Part shown: positions 1 through 8,035 of the stretch, piece by piece
How the letters are laid out: every line of letters begins with the position of its first letter
Position numbering within the stretch: position 1 is the stretch's first letter
NCBI GenBank assembly: GCA_964451785.1
Contig: CAYVJG010000023.1
Location: 1 to 44,875 of the forward strand
Direction: 5' to 3'
Origin: JAJYSO01 sp964451785
Lineage (GTDB): Bacteria > Bacteroidota > Bacteroidia > Flavobacteriales > Flavobacteriaceae
Length of the DNA stretch: 44,875 bases
Program-made: the position numbers and the translations under genes
Notes under the pieces: model-generated
Database searches by the model: none
What the model was told of the DNA's origin: nothing
The model's input: the letters and a program-made list of their open reading frames with translations, nothing else

Positions 1-495
1 TTATTTAACTAAAGCTAAAATAATATTTATAATAACAAAAATATATTTTTAATACAGACTAATATAAAATATATCAATCAAATTCAATCATAAATAAAAT
101 TTATATATAAATCATATTAAACTATAAATCAATATTTTATGTAATTCAATTAAATAAAAAGATAATTATACATTAAAGTATTACTTTAAGTATATAAATA
201 TTGAATAAAATGATTTATTACAACATATATATTTATAAACATAATTTTAAACTACTATCCTACTTCATATAGTTTATAACTATAAATATTTATTTCACAA
301 TTATTATTCTATGAAATTCAAATAAAAATAAAATTTAATTATAATATACAAATTAAATATTTAGAATCAATTTTATAATTAATAGGTATATAGATTAATA
401 AATTAACTGTTCATTTTATTACACTTACCGTATATAAACTCTACATAAATGTTAAAATATAAAAATTAAAAAAGGAGAGCGAATTATTCTAAACT
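1..495. other. Extremely AT-rich gene-free region
   Basis: Only about one base in ten is G or C, far below the rest of the window. It consists of irregular A/T runs with stop codons in every frame. I see no gene, no tRNA-like fold and no clear tandem unit. It may be a decayed intergenic region, a spacer beside a mobile element, or binding ground for an AT-preferring nucleoid protein; nothing in the sequence decides between these. The composition changes sharply near 475-500. Confidence 0.6.
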
Positions 496-708
496 CTAGT
501 TTTTAAACACTTTTACACCAGTTACAAACCTAATCCTATCGCATTGCCTCCAGTTTGTATTGGCGTTCTTCTCACACATAAGTTTGTACAAAAATTGTTT
601 CTTCTGCTCCCAAACATCACCCTTAAAATGTACCCTCCAGAATAGACTATCCTTAAGAGGTATCACAACAACAGGAAGAATACACTTAAAAAAAACATCC
701 TTTTTCAT
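496..708 (-). CDS. Possible small protein, unrecognised (70 aa)
   Basis: An open frame of 70 codons with an ATG start and a residue mix (several Trp, Cys, Lys) that is not obviously noise; its GC content is much higher than the AT-rich region beside it. I do not recognise a family, signal peptide or membrane segment. Against it being a gene: its start codon (706-708) overlaps the TTTG box at 708-711 of the promoter serving the opposite-strand transporter, so any promoter of its own would have to lie inside the S-box leader. It could also be the remnant of a longer gene or a chance frame. Confidence 0.28.
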   Translation of the reverse strand: MKKDVFFKCILPVVVIPLKDSLFWRVHFKGDVWEQKKQFLYKLMCEKNANTNWRQCDRIRFVTGVKVFKN

Positions 709-738
709 TTGGTTTATTCAATAAAGCCTATAGTTTTG
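708..738 (+). promoter_or_regulatory. Bacteroidota-type promoter of the S-box/transporter unit
   Basis: TTTG at 708-711, a 19-base spacer, then TAGTTTTG at 731-738. This matches TTTG-N19-TAnnTTTG exactly. The expected transcription start, a few bases downstream, falls at about 743-746, which is just where the aptamer begins, so the leader RNA would open directly with the riboswitch fold. Confidence 0.7.
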
Positions 739-741
739 CAA

Positions 742-816
742 GAGTTATCAAGAACCCCGAAAATCGGGTAGCAACCTGCAGCAACAAGCAAGGTGCTAAA
801 AGCGATAAGCCTACTC
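742..816 (+). promoter_or_regulatory. SAM-I-like (S-box) riboswitch aptamer, reduced form
   Basis: Conserved S-box strings occur in the correct order: TTATCAAGA (745-753), AGCAACC (770-776), AAGGTGCTAAA (790-800) and GATAAG (804-809). P1 pairs 745-749 with 804-808. P3 pairs AGC/ACC (770-776) with GGT/GCT (792-797). Two normal parts are missing. The kink-turn P2 arm with its pseudoknot loop is replaced by a plain short hairpin (754-769), and the P4 helix between GCTAAA and GATAAG is absent. A possible expression platform follows: 807-816 can pair with 853-861 (one bulged C) ahead of a short T run, and a second GATAAG at 869-874 duplicates the 3' strand of P1. The gene downstream is a MetT/NhaC-type transporter, a known S-box target, which supports the call. 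It could be a SAM-I/IV-like variant, or a decayed aptamer no longer able to bind. Confidence 0.65.
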
Positions 817-894
817 AGGAAAAAAATGTTGACTCTTCTCCACAGCTTTACAGAGTAGCTTTTCGATTGATAAGAAGAATTAATTTTATTACAG

Positions 895-2217
895 ATGTCA
901 AAATCATCAAAATCTGCCGGATGGACTTTACTCCCGTTCGTTATTTTTGTGGTTGTCTTTTTAGGTGCCGGAATTTACTATGACAACTTTTATATCATGC
1001 CTTCTCCCATTGCTATTTGCATAGGGATTATTGCAGCTTTTTTAATGCTCAAAGGCAAGACTAAAGAAAAAATGACTACCTTTTTAAAAGGCTGTGGCGA
1101 TATGAACATTTTGACCATGTGTATCATTTATTTGTTAGCAGGGGCCTTTGCAACAGTTTCTAAAAGCATAGGAAGTACCGATGCCATTGTACAAATCGGG
1201 GTGAATTACCTTTCTCCGGCCTATTATCCTGTAGGTATTTTTCTGATAGCTGCTTTTTTATCTACTTCTGCTGGAACCTCAGTAGGCACCGTAGCTGCTC
1301 TCGGACCGATTGCCCTAGGTTTAGCCGAAGCCGGCGGATGTGATATCAACTTAATCGGCGCAGCTCTACTAGGCGGTGCTATGTTTGGTGATAATTTGTC
1401 ATTTATTTCAGATACTACTATTGCTTCAACACAGATTGTAGGCTGCGAAATGCGCGATAAATTTAAAAACAACATACAATTCGTCATTCCTGCAGCCGTA
1501 ATTGCGGCTTTACTCTACATTTATATGGGCGACAGTGCCGTTGAAGTTACTCGTGAAGCAACGCCTCTGACCGCTCAATCCTTTTTGCTAGTCATTCCTT
1601 ACCTCAGCGTTATCATCCTAGCTTTTATAGGCATTGACGTATTTGCTGTATTAGTAATCGGAATTATCATCAGCGGCATTTTTGGCTTCTGGTATAATGA
1701 ATTTGGATTCCTCGAATACGCTAAAACCATTTACGAAGGCTTTACCGGAATGACTGAGATATTTTTACTCTCATTGCTCACCGGTGGACTCGCGGCTATG
1801 ATTGAAAAAGCCGGCGGAATCAACAGTATTCTACAAGTACTCAAAAAGAAAATGTCGGGTTCTAAATCAGCGCTATTGGGCATAGGAACTTTTGTCGGAT
1901 TGACTGATGCTGCTACGGCAAACAATACCATTTCTATCATTATCACCGGTAAAGTGGCACAAAAAATCATGAAAGATTTTCACATCAAACCGCAAGCCAT
2001 GGCTTCAATTTTAGATACCTTTTCTTGTGTTGTGCAAGGTTTACTTCCCTATGGCGCTCAAGTGTTAATCCTCACCGGACTTAGTCAAAACACTATTGAT
2101 TATCCACAGCTTTTACAATACAGCTTCTATTTGTTCTTACTATTTATCGCTGTGACAACTTACATTTATATCGGAAACATTAAGCAAGAAAAGATTCCCT
2201 TTGAATCTAAAATCTAG
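895..2217 (+). CDS. NhaC/MetT-family transporter, probable methionine uptake
   Basis: A 440-residue polytopic inner-membrane protein with 10 or more hydrophobic segments. It contains the Gly/Ser/Thr-rich stretches of the NhaC superfamily: STSAGTSVGTVAALGP near residues 123-138, GGAMFGDNLSFISDTT near 161-176, and a second Thr/Asn-rich pore segment (GLTDAATANNT) near 335-345. NhaC proteins exchange sodium for protons, but the MetT branch was assigned to methionine uptake because its genes lie behind S-box or other methionine signals. Here a SAM-I-like leader occupies 742-816, so I favour methionine import shut off when SAM is plentiful. The gene is monocistronic, with its own promoter (708-738) and a strong terminator (2232-2265). 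The ATG at 895 is the only start that includes the first membrane segment. The family is secure; the substrate is inferred from the leader. Confidence 0.85.
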   Translation: MSKSSKSAGWTLLPFVIFVVVFLGAGIYYDNFYIMPSPIAICIGIIAAFLMLKGKTKEKMTTFLKGCGDMNILTMCIIYLLAGAFATVSKSIGSTDAIVQIGVNYLSPAYYPVGIFLIAAFLSTSAGTSVGTVAALGPIALGLAEAGGCDINLIGAALLGGAMFGDNLSFISDTTIASTQIVGCEMRDKFKNNIQFVIPAAVIAALLYIYMGDSAVEVTREATPLTAQSFLLVIPYLSVIILAFIGIDVFAVLVIGIIISGIFGFWYNEFGFLEYAKTIYEGFTGMTEIFLLSLLTGGLAAMIEKAGGINSILQVLKKKMSGSKSALLGIGTFVGLTDAATANNTISIIITGKVAQKIMKDFHIKPQAMASILDTFSCVVQGLLPYGAQVLILTGLSQNTIDYPQLLQYSFYLFLLFIAVTTYIYIGNIKQEKIPFESKI

Positions 2218-2231
2218 CAGATTTTGTCCAT

Positions 2232-2265
2232 AAAAAAAACAGCGCCAAATGGCGCTGTTTTTTTT
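2232..2265. terminator. Bidirectional Rho-independent terminator
   Basis: The stem CAGCGCC/GGCGCTG (2240-2257) has a 4-base AAAT loop, with eight A before it and eight T after it. It can therefore stop both the plus-strand transporter and the minus-strand OmpA-type gene converging on it. Confidence 0.9.
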
Positions 2266-2288
2266 GTTTGCTATGCAATAAACAAGGT

Positions 2289-2990
2289 TTAGTTTCCTGC
2301 TTGTTGTTGTGCTTCCGATTTCATTTCTTGATTAGCCATAATAGCAACCTCAACACGACGGTTACTTGAACGCCCTTCAGCGGTAGTATTATCGTATTTT
2401 GGTTGTGTTTCACCATACCATTTTACAGTAAAACGACTTGGTGAAATACCTTGATTAACCAAATAATTGCGTACTGACATTGCACGGCGCTCTGATAAAC
2501 CCATGTTGTATTCTGCACGACCAGTATTATCAGTATGTCCCTCTAACAAGATGTTAGTATTAGGGTATTCTTTAAAGATATTAGCCAATTTATTCAATGA
2601 TGCTTGTGATTGAGTATTGATATTTGATTTGTCTGTAGCAAAATAAATACCACTATTTTCATCAAAAGTCACGCTAATTCCTTCACCAACACGACTGACA
2701 TCTGCGCCGGGAATTTCTTCGCTGATATCACGCGCTTGTTTATCCATTTTATTACCGATTAAGGCACCAGCTGCCCCACCGACAACAGCGCCAATAATAG
2801 CTCCTAAAGCCGTATTGTTACCGTCGCCAACATTGTTCCCAATAATTCCACCAGCTACACCACCCGCAGTAGCTCCAATAGCCCCTCCACGTTGAGCGTT
2901 GTTTGAATTTTTAATAGCCTCACAACTCGTGAAAGAAACAAACACTAGTGCCAACAGCACTAACGAAATAGATTTTAAATGTAATTTCAT
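2289..2990 (-). CDS. OmpA-family outer-membrane lipoprotein with glycine zipper
   Basis: 233 residues. A lipoprotein signal peptide ends at FTSC (Cys23). A Gly/Ala-rich zipper follows (about residues 35-82, with repeats like GGAIGATAGGVAGGIIG) that probably inserts in or packs against the membrane. The C-terminal OmpA-like peptidoglycan-binding domain spans about 105-222, with LEGHTDNTG near 150 and the family's NRRVEVAI near the end. Such proteins tether the outer membrane to the cell wall. It lies 19 bases downstream of the lipocalin-like gene and is probably co-transcribed with it. Its own 3' end is served by the terminator at 2232-2265. Confidence 0.9.
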   Translation of the reverse strand: MKLHLKSISLVLLALVFVSFTSCEAIKNSNNAQRGGAIGATAGGVAGGIIGNNVGDGNNTALGAIIGAVVGGAAGALIGNKMDKQARDISEEIPGADVSRVGEGISVTFDENSGIYFATDKSNINTQSQASLNKLANIFKEYPNTNILLEGHTDNTGRAEYNMGLSERRAMSVRNYLVNQGISPSRFTVKWYGETQPKYDNTTAEGRSSNRRVEVAIMANQEMKSEAQQQAGN

Positions 2991-3009
2991 AAAATTTGAT
3001 TTAGATTAA

Positions 3010-3480
3010 TTAGTATTTATTAAAGGTTAAACGAATAACAAAAGGCTTGCCATTATACGACACCGTTTCGTCTAAAACCATTTGCGTACCATCTAAACGC
3101 ACCACTTTTAAACGGTAACCGCTTTTTACACGACGCGCATTGACATCGGCCTCAGGCTTAAGCGTAAAGTAGTAATTGCCGTCTTCTCCCTGCATAATAT
3201 TCCAGTGAAAATTGCGCGTTCCCGGTGCACAATCACTCTTGTACAATTGATAATTCCCTGAGCTATTGTTCGGAATAAAATGCCAATCTGAATTTCTAAA
3301 GCACTTGGTGCTCGCATCTTCAAATAAGGTAACATCCACAAAACCACTGCTCCCCGGATAAGTTACATTACTCAAACTCCAGTCACCCTTTAGTGAATGA
3401 CGAGACTGACGTTCTGTTTTAGTGACTCCACACGAAATCAAAGTGCCCACTAAAACGAACACTAAAATCATTTTTTTCAT
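3010..3480 (-). CDS. Lipocalin-like lipoprotein
   Basis: 156 residues. The signal peptide ends in a lipobox (LISC, Cys17). The mature part begins with LKGDWSLSNVTYPG, the GxW-type opening strand typical of lipocalin-like domains, and continues as alternating beta strands with two cysteines (CFRNSDW and DCAPGT) that may form a disulfide. Lipocalin folds bind small hydrophobic ligands, but the ligand cannot be told. The gene is first of a two-gene unit with the OmpA-type lipoprotein. A TAnnTTTG-type box lies upstream on the minus strand (3505-3512), without a well-spaced TTTG partner. Confidence 0.75.
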   Translation of the reverse strand: MKKMILVFVLVGTLISCGVTKTERQSRHSLKGDWSLSNVTYPGSSGFVDVTLFEDASTKCFRNSDWHFIPNNSSGNYQLYKSDCAPGTRNFHWNIMQGEDGNYYFTLKPEADVNARRVKSGYRLKVVRLDGTQMVLDETVSYNGKPFVIRLTFNKY

Positions 3481-3680
3481 AGATTAGAATTTAGGTTGTT
3501 AGTACAAAAATAACACATTTTGATTTGATAATCTTTTCATCAAATGCAAATACAAATATAAAGCAATACTCTAAATTATAAATATTTAGGCAAAACACCC
3601 CCGTTTTTTATGATTTTTTACAAATTAAATCCCTGATTATGAACCGAAACCCAATTCTGTTTAACATTTCTTATAAATTA

Positions 3681-3910
3681 GGGGGCATCCCCTCCTTATA
3701 AACATCTACTATTATTCAGTTCAACCACTTATTTTTAGCACACTATCTACGTGCACATAGGTCGGGGTCGGGCTTTCGCTAGTCGCTTTTTTGAGGCAAA
3801 CTGATAAGTTTTAAAAAGCTAATCGTTCTGCAAAAGATAAACTCACAACAAACTCTACATTATAAAAAAGCCTCAAAAAGAGCTCCAACAGACCGCTCTA
3901 TCCCTTGCCC
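3681..3910. repeat. Dispersed structured repeat, family 2, copy 1
   Basis: Shares with 44307-44590 a left end (GGGGGCATCCCCTCC here, GGGCGTGCCCCTGCG there), a central GGGTCGGGCTTTCG followed by AGTCGCTTTTT, and a right end of the form AAAAGAGCTYCAACA...ATCCCT. The closing stem is GCTTTTTTGAGGC (3785-3797) with GCCTCAAAAAGAGC (3870-3883), around a 72-base variable loop. It fills most of the space between the lipocalin-like gene and mazG. The ends resemble intergenic repeats I associate with flavobacterial genomes; I cannot name a family with certainty. Confidence 0.7.
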
Positions 3911-3948
3911 AAATTAATTATCACAAGCTCAACACTGACAAAAGCAAA

Positions 3949-4728
3949 TTAACCTCTTAGCTTTTTAGCGGCTTCCCAAAACACATCCATTTCCTCTAAA
4001 CTCATATCTTTAAGCGATTTATTGCCTTTCTTTGCCTGCTCTTCGATGTACTGAAAGCGTTGAATAAATTTCTTATTGGTACGCTCTAGCGCATTTTCTG
4101 GATTTACCTTGACGTAACGCGCATAATTGACTAAGGCAAATAACACATCACCAAACTCAGCTTCGGTTTTGTCTTGATCAGCACGAGCAACTTCCGTTTT
4201 AAATTCGGCTAACTCCTCTTCTACCTTGTCCCACACTTGGTCGGCATTGTCCCAATCAAAACCTACTCCGGATACTTTATCTTGTAAACGTTCAGCTTTT
4301 ACTAAGGCCGGCAATGAACGCGGCACCCCTTCTAAAACGCTCTTGCGCCCTTCTTTCATTTTGAGTTTTTCCCAATTCTTCTTGACATCTTCTTCATTTT
4401 CAACCTTCACATCTCCATAGATATGCGGGTGACGAGCAATCAACTTTTCACAAATGCCATTACACACATCTTCTATATCAAAAGCCTGCTTTTCACTCCC
4501 TATTTTGGCATAAAACACAATATGTAACAAAATATCTCCTAATTCCTTGCGAATTTCTTCTAAATCTTGATCCAGAATAGCGTCGCCAAGCTCATAGGTT
4601 TCCTCAATGGTCAAAGGCCGAAGACTCTCTAAAGTTTGTTTTTTATCCCACGGACATTGCGCGCGCAAATCATCCATAATATCCAATAACCGCCCAAAAG
4701 CCTTTAGCTGTGCCTCGCGTTTTTTCAT
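3949..4728 (-). CDS. mazG: Nucleoside triphosphate pyrophosphohydrolase MazG
   Basis: 259 residues, the usual length for full two-domain MazG. It hydrolyses (d)NTPs to monophosphates and pyrophosphate in the cytosol, cleaning up nucleotide pools and influencing the stringent response. The first MazG domain (about residues 8-110) shows CPWDKKQTLESLRPLTIEETYEL and ELGDILLHIVFYAKI, whose Glu/Asp pairs bind Mg. The second (about 150-235) repeats the pattern with EELAEFKTE and EAEFGDVLFALVNYAR. The C-terminal DMSLEEMDVFWEAAK is also typical of the family. It is transcribed alone; family-2 repeat copy 1 lies downstream. Confidence 0.95.
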   Translation of the reverse strand: MKKREAQLKAFGRLLDIMDDLRAQCPWDKKQTLESLRPLTIEETYELGDAILDQDLEEIRKELGDILLHIVFYAKIGSEKQAFDIEDVCNGICEKLIARHPHIYGDVKVENEEDVKKNWEKLKMKEGRKSVLEGVPRSLPALVKAERLQDKVSGVGFDWDNADQVWDKVEEELAEFKTEVARADQDKTEAEFGDVLFALVNYARYVKVNPENALERTNKKFIQRFQYIEEQAKKGNKSLKDMSLEEMDVFWEAAKKLRG

Positions 4729-4944
4729 AGTTGTAGTATTTAAAACAACAAAGTAACAAAAGAATAGGTAGTAAAACAGCTGTTCAATCTAAAAATGCCA
4801 CTACAGCCTGATGTATTTCTTAATATTAGTCAATAATTTTAAGAAACATTAAAGTTTAAGCATATTATTATTAAACAAAAACTAACAAAAAAAGAATATT
4901 GTATTGTTTTTTTTATTATTTTTAACCAAACTTAAAAAATAAAT

Positions 4945-5346
4945 ATGATGAAGCAGCTATACCTTATTTTGTGTTCAATCTTATTTCTCTCTTGTTCTGG
5001 AGAAACCATACAGAGCGATTTGAATACTGTAACCCAGAAAGCGATGTCTTTTGAAACAAGTAATGCAATGCATGTTAAAGCATTATCCTTGAATAAGCTT
5101 ACTCAAGTTGAACAAGGTTTTCGCGAGAAAATCCTTAGGTTATCTGGAAATGAATTTAAACATAAACTTCAAACTCTTTCAAGTGAAGAATTAGAAAAAT
5201 TTGCGATATCTTTTCTATTGGAAGACAGTAAAAAACTCCTTATTGAGCATAATTATTCGCAAAAACAGCTTAAAGAATTAAGTGATTTTAAATTGGTTCA
5301 ACAAGCTATCAAACTGTATAACCAAAAAATAAACAAACAACTTTAA
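4945..5346 (+). CDS. Small lipoprotein, unrecognised
   Basis: 133 residues. The signal peptide ends at FLSC (Cys17), so it should be a lipoprotein. The rest is largely helical and charged (Glu, Lys, Gln, Leu) with no disulfides or recognisable domain. The start is one of two adjacent ATG codons. It is first of three genes (4945-7724) spaced 9 and 2 bases apart, all encoding exported proteins, so it may handle or accompany its two neighbours outside the inner membrane. I know no family for it. Confidence 0.7.
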   Translation: MMKQLYLILCSILFLSCSGETIQSDLNTVTQKAMSFETSNAMHVKALSLNKLTQVEQGFREKILRLSGNEFKHKLQTLSSEELEKFAISFLLEDSKKLLIEHNYSQKQLKELSDFKLVQQAIKLYNQKINKQL

Positions 5347-5355
5347 AATCTTTTT

Positions 5356-5943
5356 ATGATGAAAAAGTACACTATAATTCTTATCGTTTCTCTTTTATTG
5401 ACCTCGTTTTTTGGTCAAGCTGTTCCTTTAACAATCACCAACAATTCGGATAACACTAACTTTCCGGGGATGTATACTGTACATACTTACCTCGGATTTC
5501 TTGAGGACGGAAATACTTGTAACACCAACTGGGTATTGCCATTCATTTTCAATCCTGGAGCGTCTTTATCTATTGATGATGGAAGTTTTGTTTTTCAAAG
5601 CCCTTTTAACAGCTTTCACGATTGCTTGTCCAATTTTCTGGGTTATACTAACTGTGAACCTATCCCTTTGGATTGGGATGGACAACGTATACTATTTGAA
5701 GCTTTGATTGACAGCAATGGTGACTATTTTTCAGATAACTCTTATTCCGCAGGGACTATTGGCTTATCAACGGGAGGAGTAGATTGTCAAGGGATGAACC
5801 TAACAAGCAGTTATATAGTATATAATGAAAGTGTTAATTCCTATAGTTTACTCATATTAAACCCTTCCAATCCATCCCAACCCATAGGAAATATTACCTA
5901 TAATCGATATGGAAATGTTTTAGCTACATTAAAATATGAATAA
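5356..5943 (+). CDS. Secreted beta-rich protein, unrecognised
   Basis: 195 residues with a cleavable signal peptide (hydrophobic stretch at residues 5-22, probable cleavage after FFGQA) and no lipobox. The mature part is rich in Asn, Ser, Gly and aromatics, with short beta-like segments and four cysteines (in GNTCNTNW, HDCLSN, YTNCEP and VDCQGM) that could form two disulfides. It lacks a T9SS sorting domain, so it probably stays in the periplasm or is held by a partner. It starts 9 bases after the lipoprotein gene and ends 2 bases before the T9SS protein. No family recognised. Confidence 0.7.
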   Translation: MMKKYTIILIVSLLLTSFFGQAVPLTITNNSDNTNFPGMYTVHTYLGFLEDGNTCNTNWVLPFIFNPGASLSIDDGSFVFQSPFNSFHDCLSNFLGYTNCEPIPLDWDGQRILFEALIDSNGDYFSDNSYSAGTIGLSTGGVDCQGMNLTSSYIVYNESVNSYSLLILNPSNPSQPIGNITYNRYGNVLATLKYE

Positions 5944-5945
5944 TT

Positions 5946-7724
5946 ATGTCTAAATATATCACCATTATTTTTCTGAGTTTTTTCTTTGCAATTCAAAATA
6001 CATTTGCTCAAACAGACAGTTTTCCATACCACCAAAGAGCATGGGCTACGTATATGGCTCCGATTAATATTTCTCAATTTGATAACCAGGGAGCACAAAT
6101 ATTCTATGGCTATGATGGTTATTACTCCTATGAAACAAACCCTTTTGACAGCCTGGCTCCTTATATCATAAATCCCGATTATGAATCTTACTACTATTTG
6201 GGCAAATTGAATCCTGATCAAACTATAGCTTTTCTAAAAAAGGTAGGGCAAGCCCGAAGTTTGGATACTTTACTTTATAATTATATAGGAGGACTGAAAA
6301 CTGTTGGTCAAGATGGAAATATATACTTCACCGGGATAACTCAGGCTTCCGAAGGTGTTGCCACACCAGGAGCCTACCAAAATAATTTTAGTGAGAATTG
6401 GTCTGACCCCTATGAAGTCTATTATCCTGATTTTGATGTTACAGTAACGATAGAACCGGAACTTTGTAAAGATGCCTTTATTGAGAAATACAATGCGGAG
6501 GGAGAAAAAATTTGGGGTTCCTATTATAACGGGAACCAAGATATGAGATCCGTCAGTCTTCTTGAACAAAGTGGTTATTTATATTTATGGGGATTAACCA
6601 CCTCATACGAAGGAATTGCCACTCCTGGAACCTACATTTCTGAATGGGGGGATAACATCCCGCATCATATTTATAGGCCTTTTGTTATGAAAATTGATAA
6701 AGATTCAGGGAATATTTTATGGGGGACTTACCTTGACTCGCAATCAGGTGAAAACACCGCAAATTATATTGGCAATCATTTTACAGCAAACAGCAATGGG
6801 TATTGTTTTTACTTTAACAGCGACGGAGGGCTTACGATTTTAGATGAAAACGGAACTTTATCTTTGATAGATTCATCCCCTGTTGTATCTTATCAAAACA
6901 TCCTTCATATGAAAGGAGATGATTTGGGTAATATTTATATCACCGGAGGCGCTTCAGAAAATGACAGCATTGGCACGTCTGAATCCTTCCGGCCAACAAA
7001 ATCCTATCTGACACAAAGTTATATCCTAAAATTAAATCAATCAGGAGAAAGACTTTGGGGCACCTATCTGTTTAATAGAGACTTGGGGGTACCATACGGT
7101 AAAATGGGGATTTGTTTTGATAAATCGGCTGTATATATCGTATCCTTCACTGAAGAAGATTCTTTGGCCACTCCCAGTGCATACCAAGTAGAAAACGCCG
7201 GTGGACAAAATGATTTGGTCTTTATGAAGCTTGACGCATTTAATGGGTCTTTGAAATGGTTGTCTTATTATGGAGGTAATGCATCAGAACAAGCATTAGG
7301 AACAGTCTCTCCAAAAATTTGGCTGGACACCAACGACAATCTCTACATCGCCGCATCGAGCAACTCAGATCCGAGTGCAATTGTTAGTGAAAATGCACTT
7401 TTCAAATGGCCCATAAACGAAGATAAGAGTTTTACGGTTAAGTTTATTCACGAAAAAAACCTTGCTATCAAAGACGTGAAAATTTCAGATGTGAAATTAT
7501 ATCCTAATCCCACAACTCAATCGATAACCCTAAAAACCGAGAAACTATTTCCAAAAGAAACAAAGTTCTCTATTTATGATTTACTGGGACAGAGACTAAA
7601 AAACATGGAGTATAACCATCAATCCACCCAGAAAATAGATGTTTCAAATTTATCTCCAGGTGTTTATTTTCTAAAAATCCAAAACAAAACTATCAATCAA
7701 AGCTTAAAGTTTATAAAAAAATAA
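5946..7724 (+). CDS. T9SS-exported beta-propeller-like protein
   Basis: 592 residues. The signal peptide ends at TFAQ (residue 22). The body holds repeated blades of the SBBP/PQQ-like type: IWGSYYNGN..., GNILWGTYLDS..., ERLWGTYLF... and LKWLSYYGGN..., each followed by an element like ATPGAYQ or ATPGTYI. The C-terminal 80 residues form a type A sorting domain (VKLYPNPTTQSITL, then SPGVYFLKI and a Lys-rich end) that sends the protein through the type IX system to the surface. It is last of the three-gene secreted cassette. Ligand or enzymatic activity is unknown. Confidence 0.85.
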   Translation: MSKYITIIFLSFFFAIQNTFAQTDSFPYHQRAWATYMAPINISQFDNQGAQIFYGYDGYYSYETNPFDSLAPYIINPDYESYYYLGKLNPDQTIAFLKKVGQARSLDTLLYNYIGGLKTVGQDGNIYFTGITQASEGVATPGAYQNNFSENWSDPYEVYYPDFDVTVTIEPELCKDAFIEKYNAEGEKIWGSYYNGNQDMRSVSLLEQSGYLYLWGLTTSYEGIATPGTYISEWGDNIPHHIYRPFVMKIDKDSGNILWGTYLDSQSGENTANYIGNHFTANSNGYCFYFNSDGGLTILDENGTLSLIDSSPVVSYQNILHMKGDDLGNIYITGGASENDSIGTSESFRPTKSYLTQSYILKLNQSGERLWGTYLFNRDLGVPYGKMGICFDKSAVYIVSFTEEDSLATPSAYQVENAGGQNDLVFMKLDAFNGSLKWLSYYGGNASEQALGTVSPKIWLDTNDNLYIAASSNSDPSAIVSENALFKWPINEDKSFTVKFIHEKNLAIKDVKISDVKLYPNPTTQSITLKTEKLFPKETKFSIYDLLGQRLKNMEYNHQSTQKIDVSNLSPGVYFLKIQNKTINQSLKFIKK

Positions 7725-8035
7725 AAATTATTACAATCTCTATGTCATCCTAATAACACAAAGTTTTACATAAATATTTGTACAAACTTTAGGCTCAACT
7801 AAAATGGTAATTCTTAATGTTAAAAAAAATGCTAGAATTAAATCACGCGAGTCAAAACTAAAATAGTTTACCCACTTTACAATTATTTCTTCCTTTTCTT
7901 TAGCTAAACCTAGGTTTTTAAATACAGGGGATAACCATACAGTACGATGAGTAAAGCAGTAAGTTTAACAACATTTTGAAACCATACAACTAACTGTTCT
8001 TCGCTTTTTGTGTAATTTTAAAAACGAATAACAAC
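7725..8035. other. Intergenic region with no recognised feature
   Basis: This AT-rich gap follows the secreted cassette and runs up to family-1 repeat copy A. I find no credible open frame and no clear terminator. The stretch at about 7938-7975 (ACCATACAGTACGATGAG and following) faintly resembles the core of the family-1 repeat and could be a decayed fragment; this is a weak match. Confidence 0.4.

Noticed and set aside
742..816. SAM-II, SAM-III, TPP or cobalamin riboswitch in the leader
   Set aside because: The order TTATCAAGA, AGCAACC, AAGGTGCTAAA, GATAAG is specific to the S-box core; none of the marker sequences of the other classes is present.
3126..3347. 73-codon frame overlapping the lipocalin-like gene
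   Set aside because: It overlaps on the same strand in another frame; the lipocalin-like protein has a proper lipobox and domain features.
7938..7975. Fifth, degenerate copy of the family-1 repeat
   Set aside because: Only scattered short matches to the core; not enough to call without alignment statistics.
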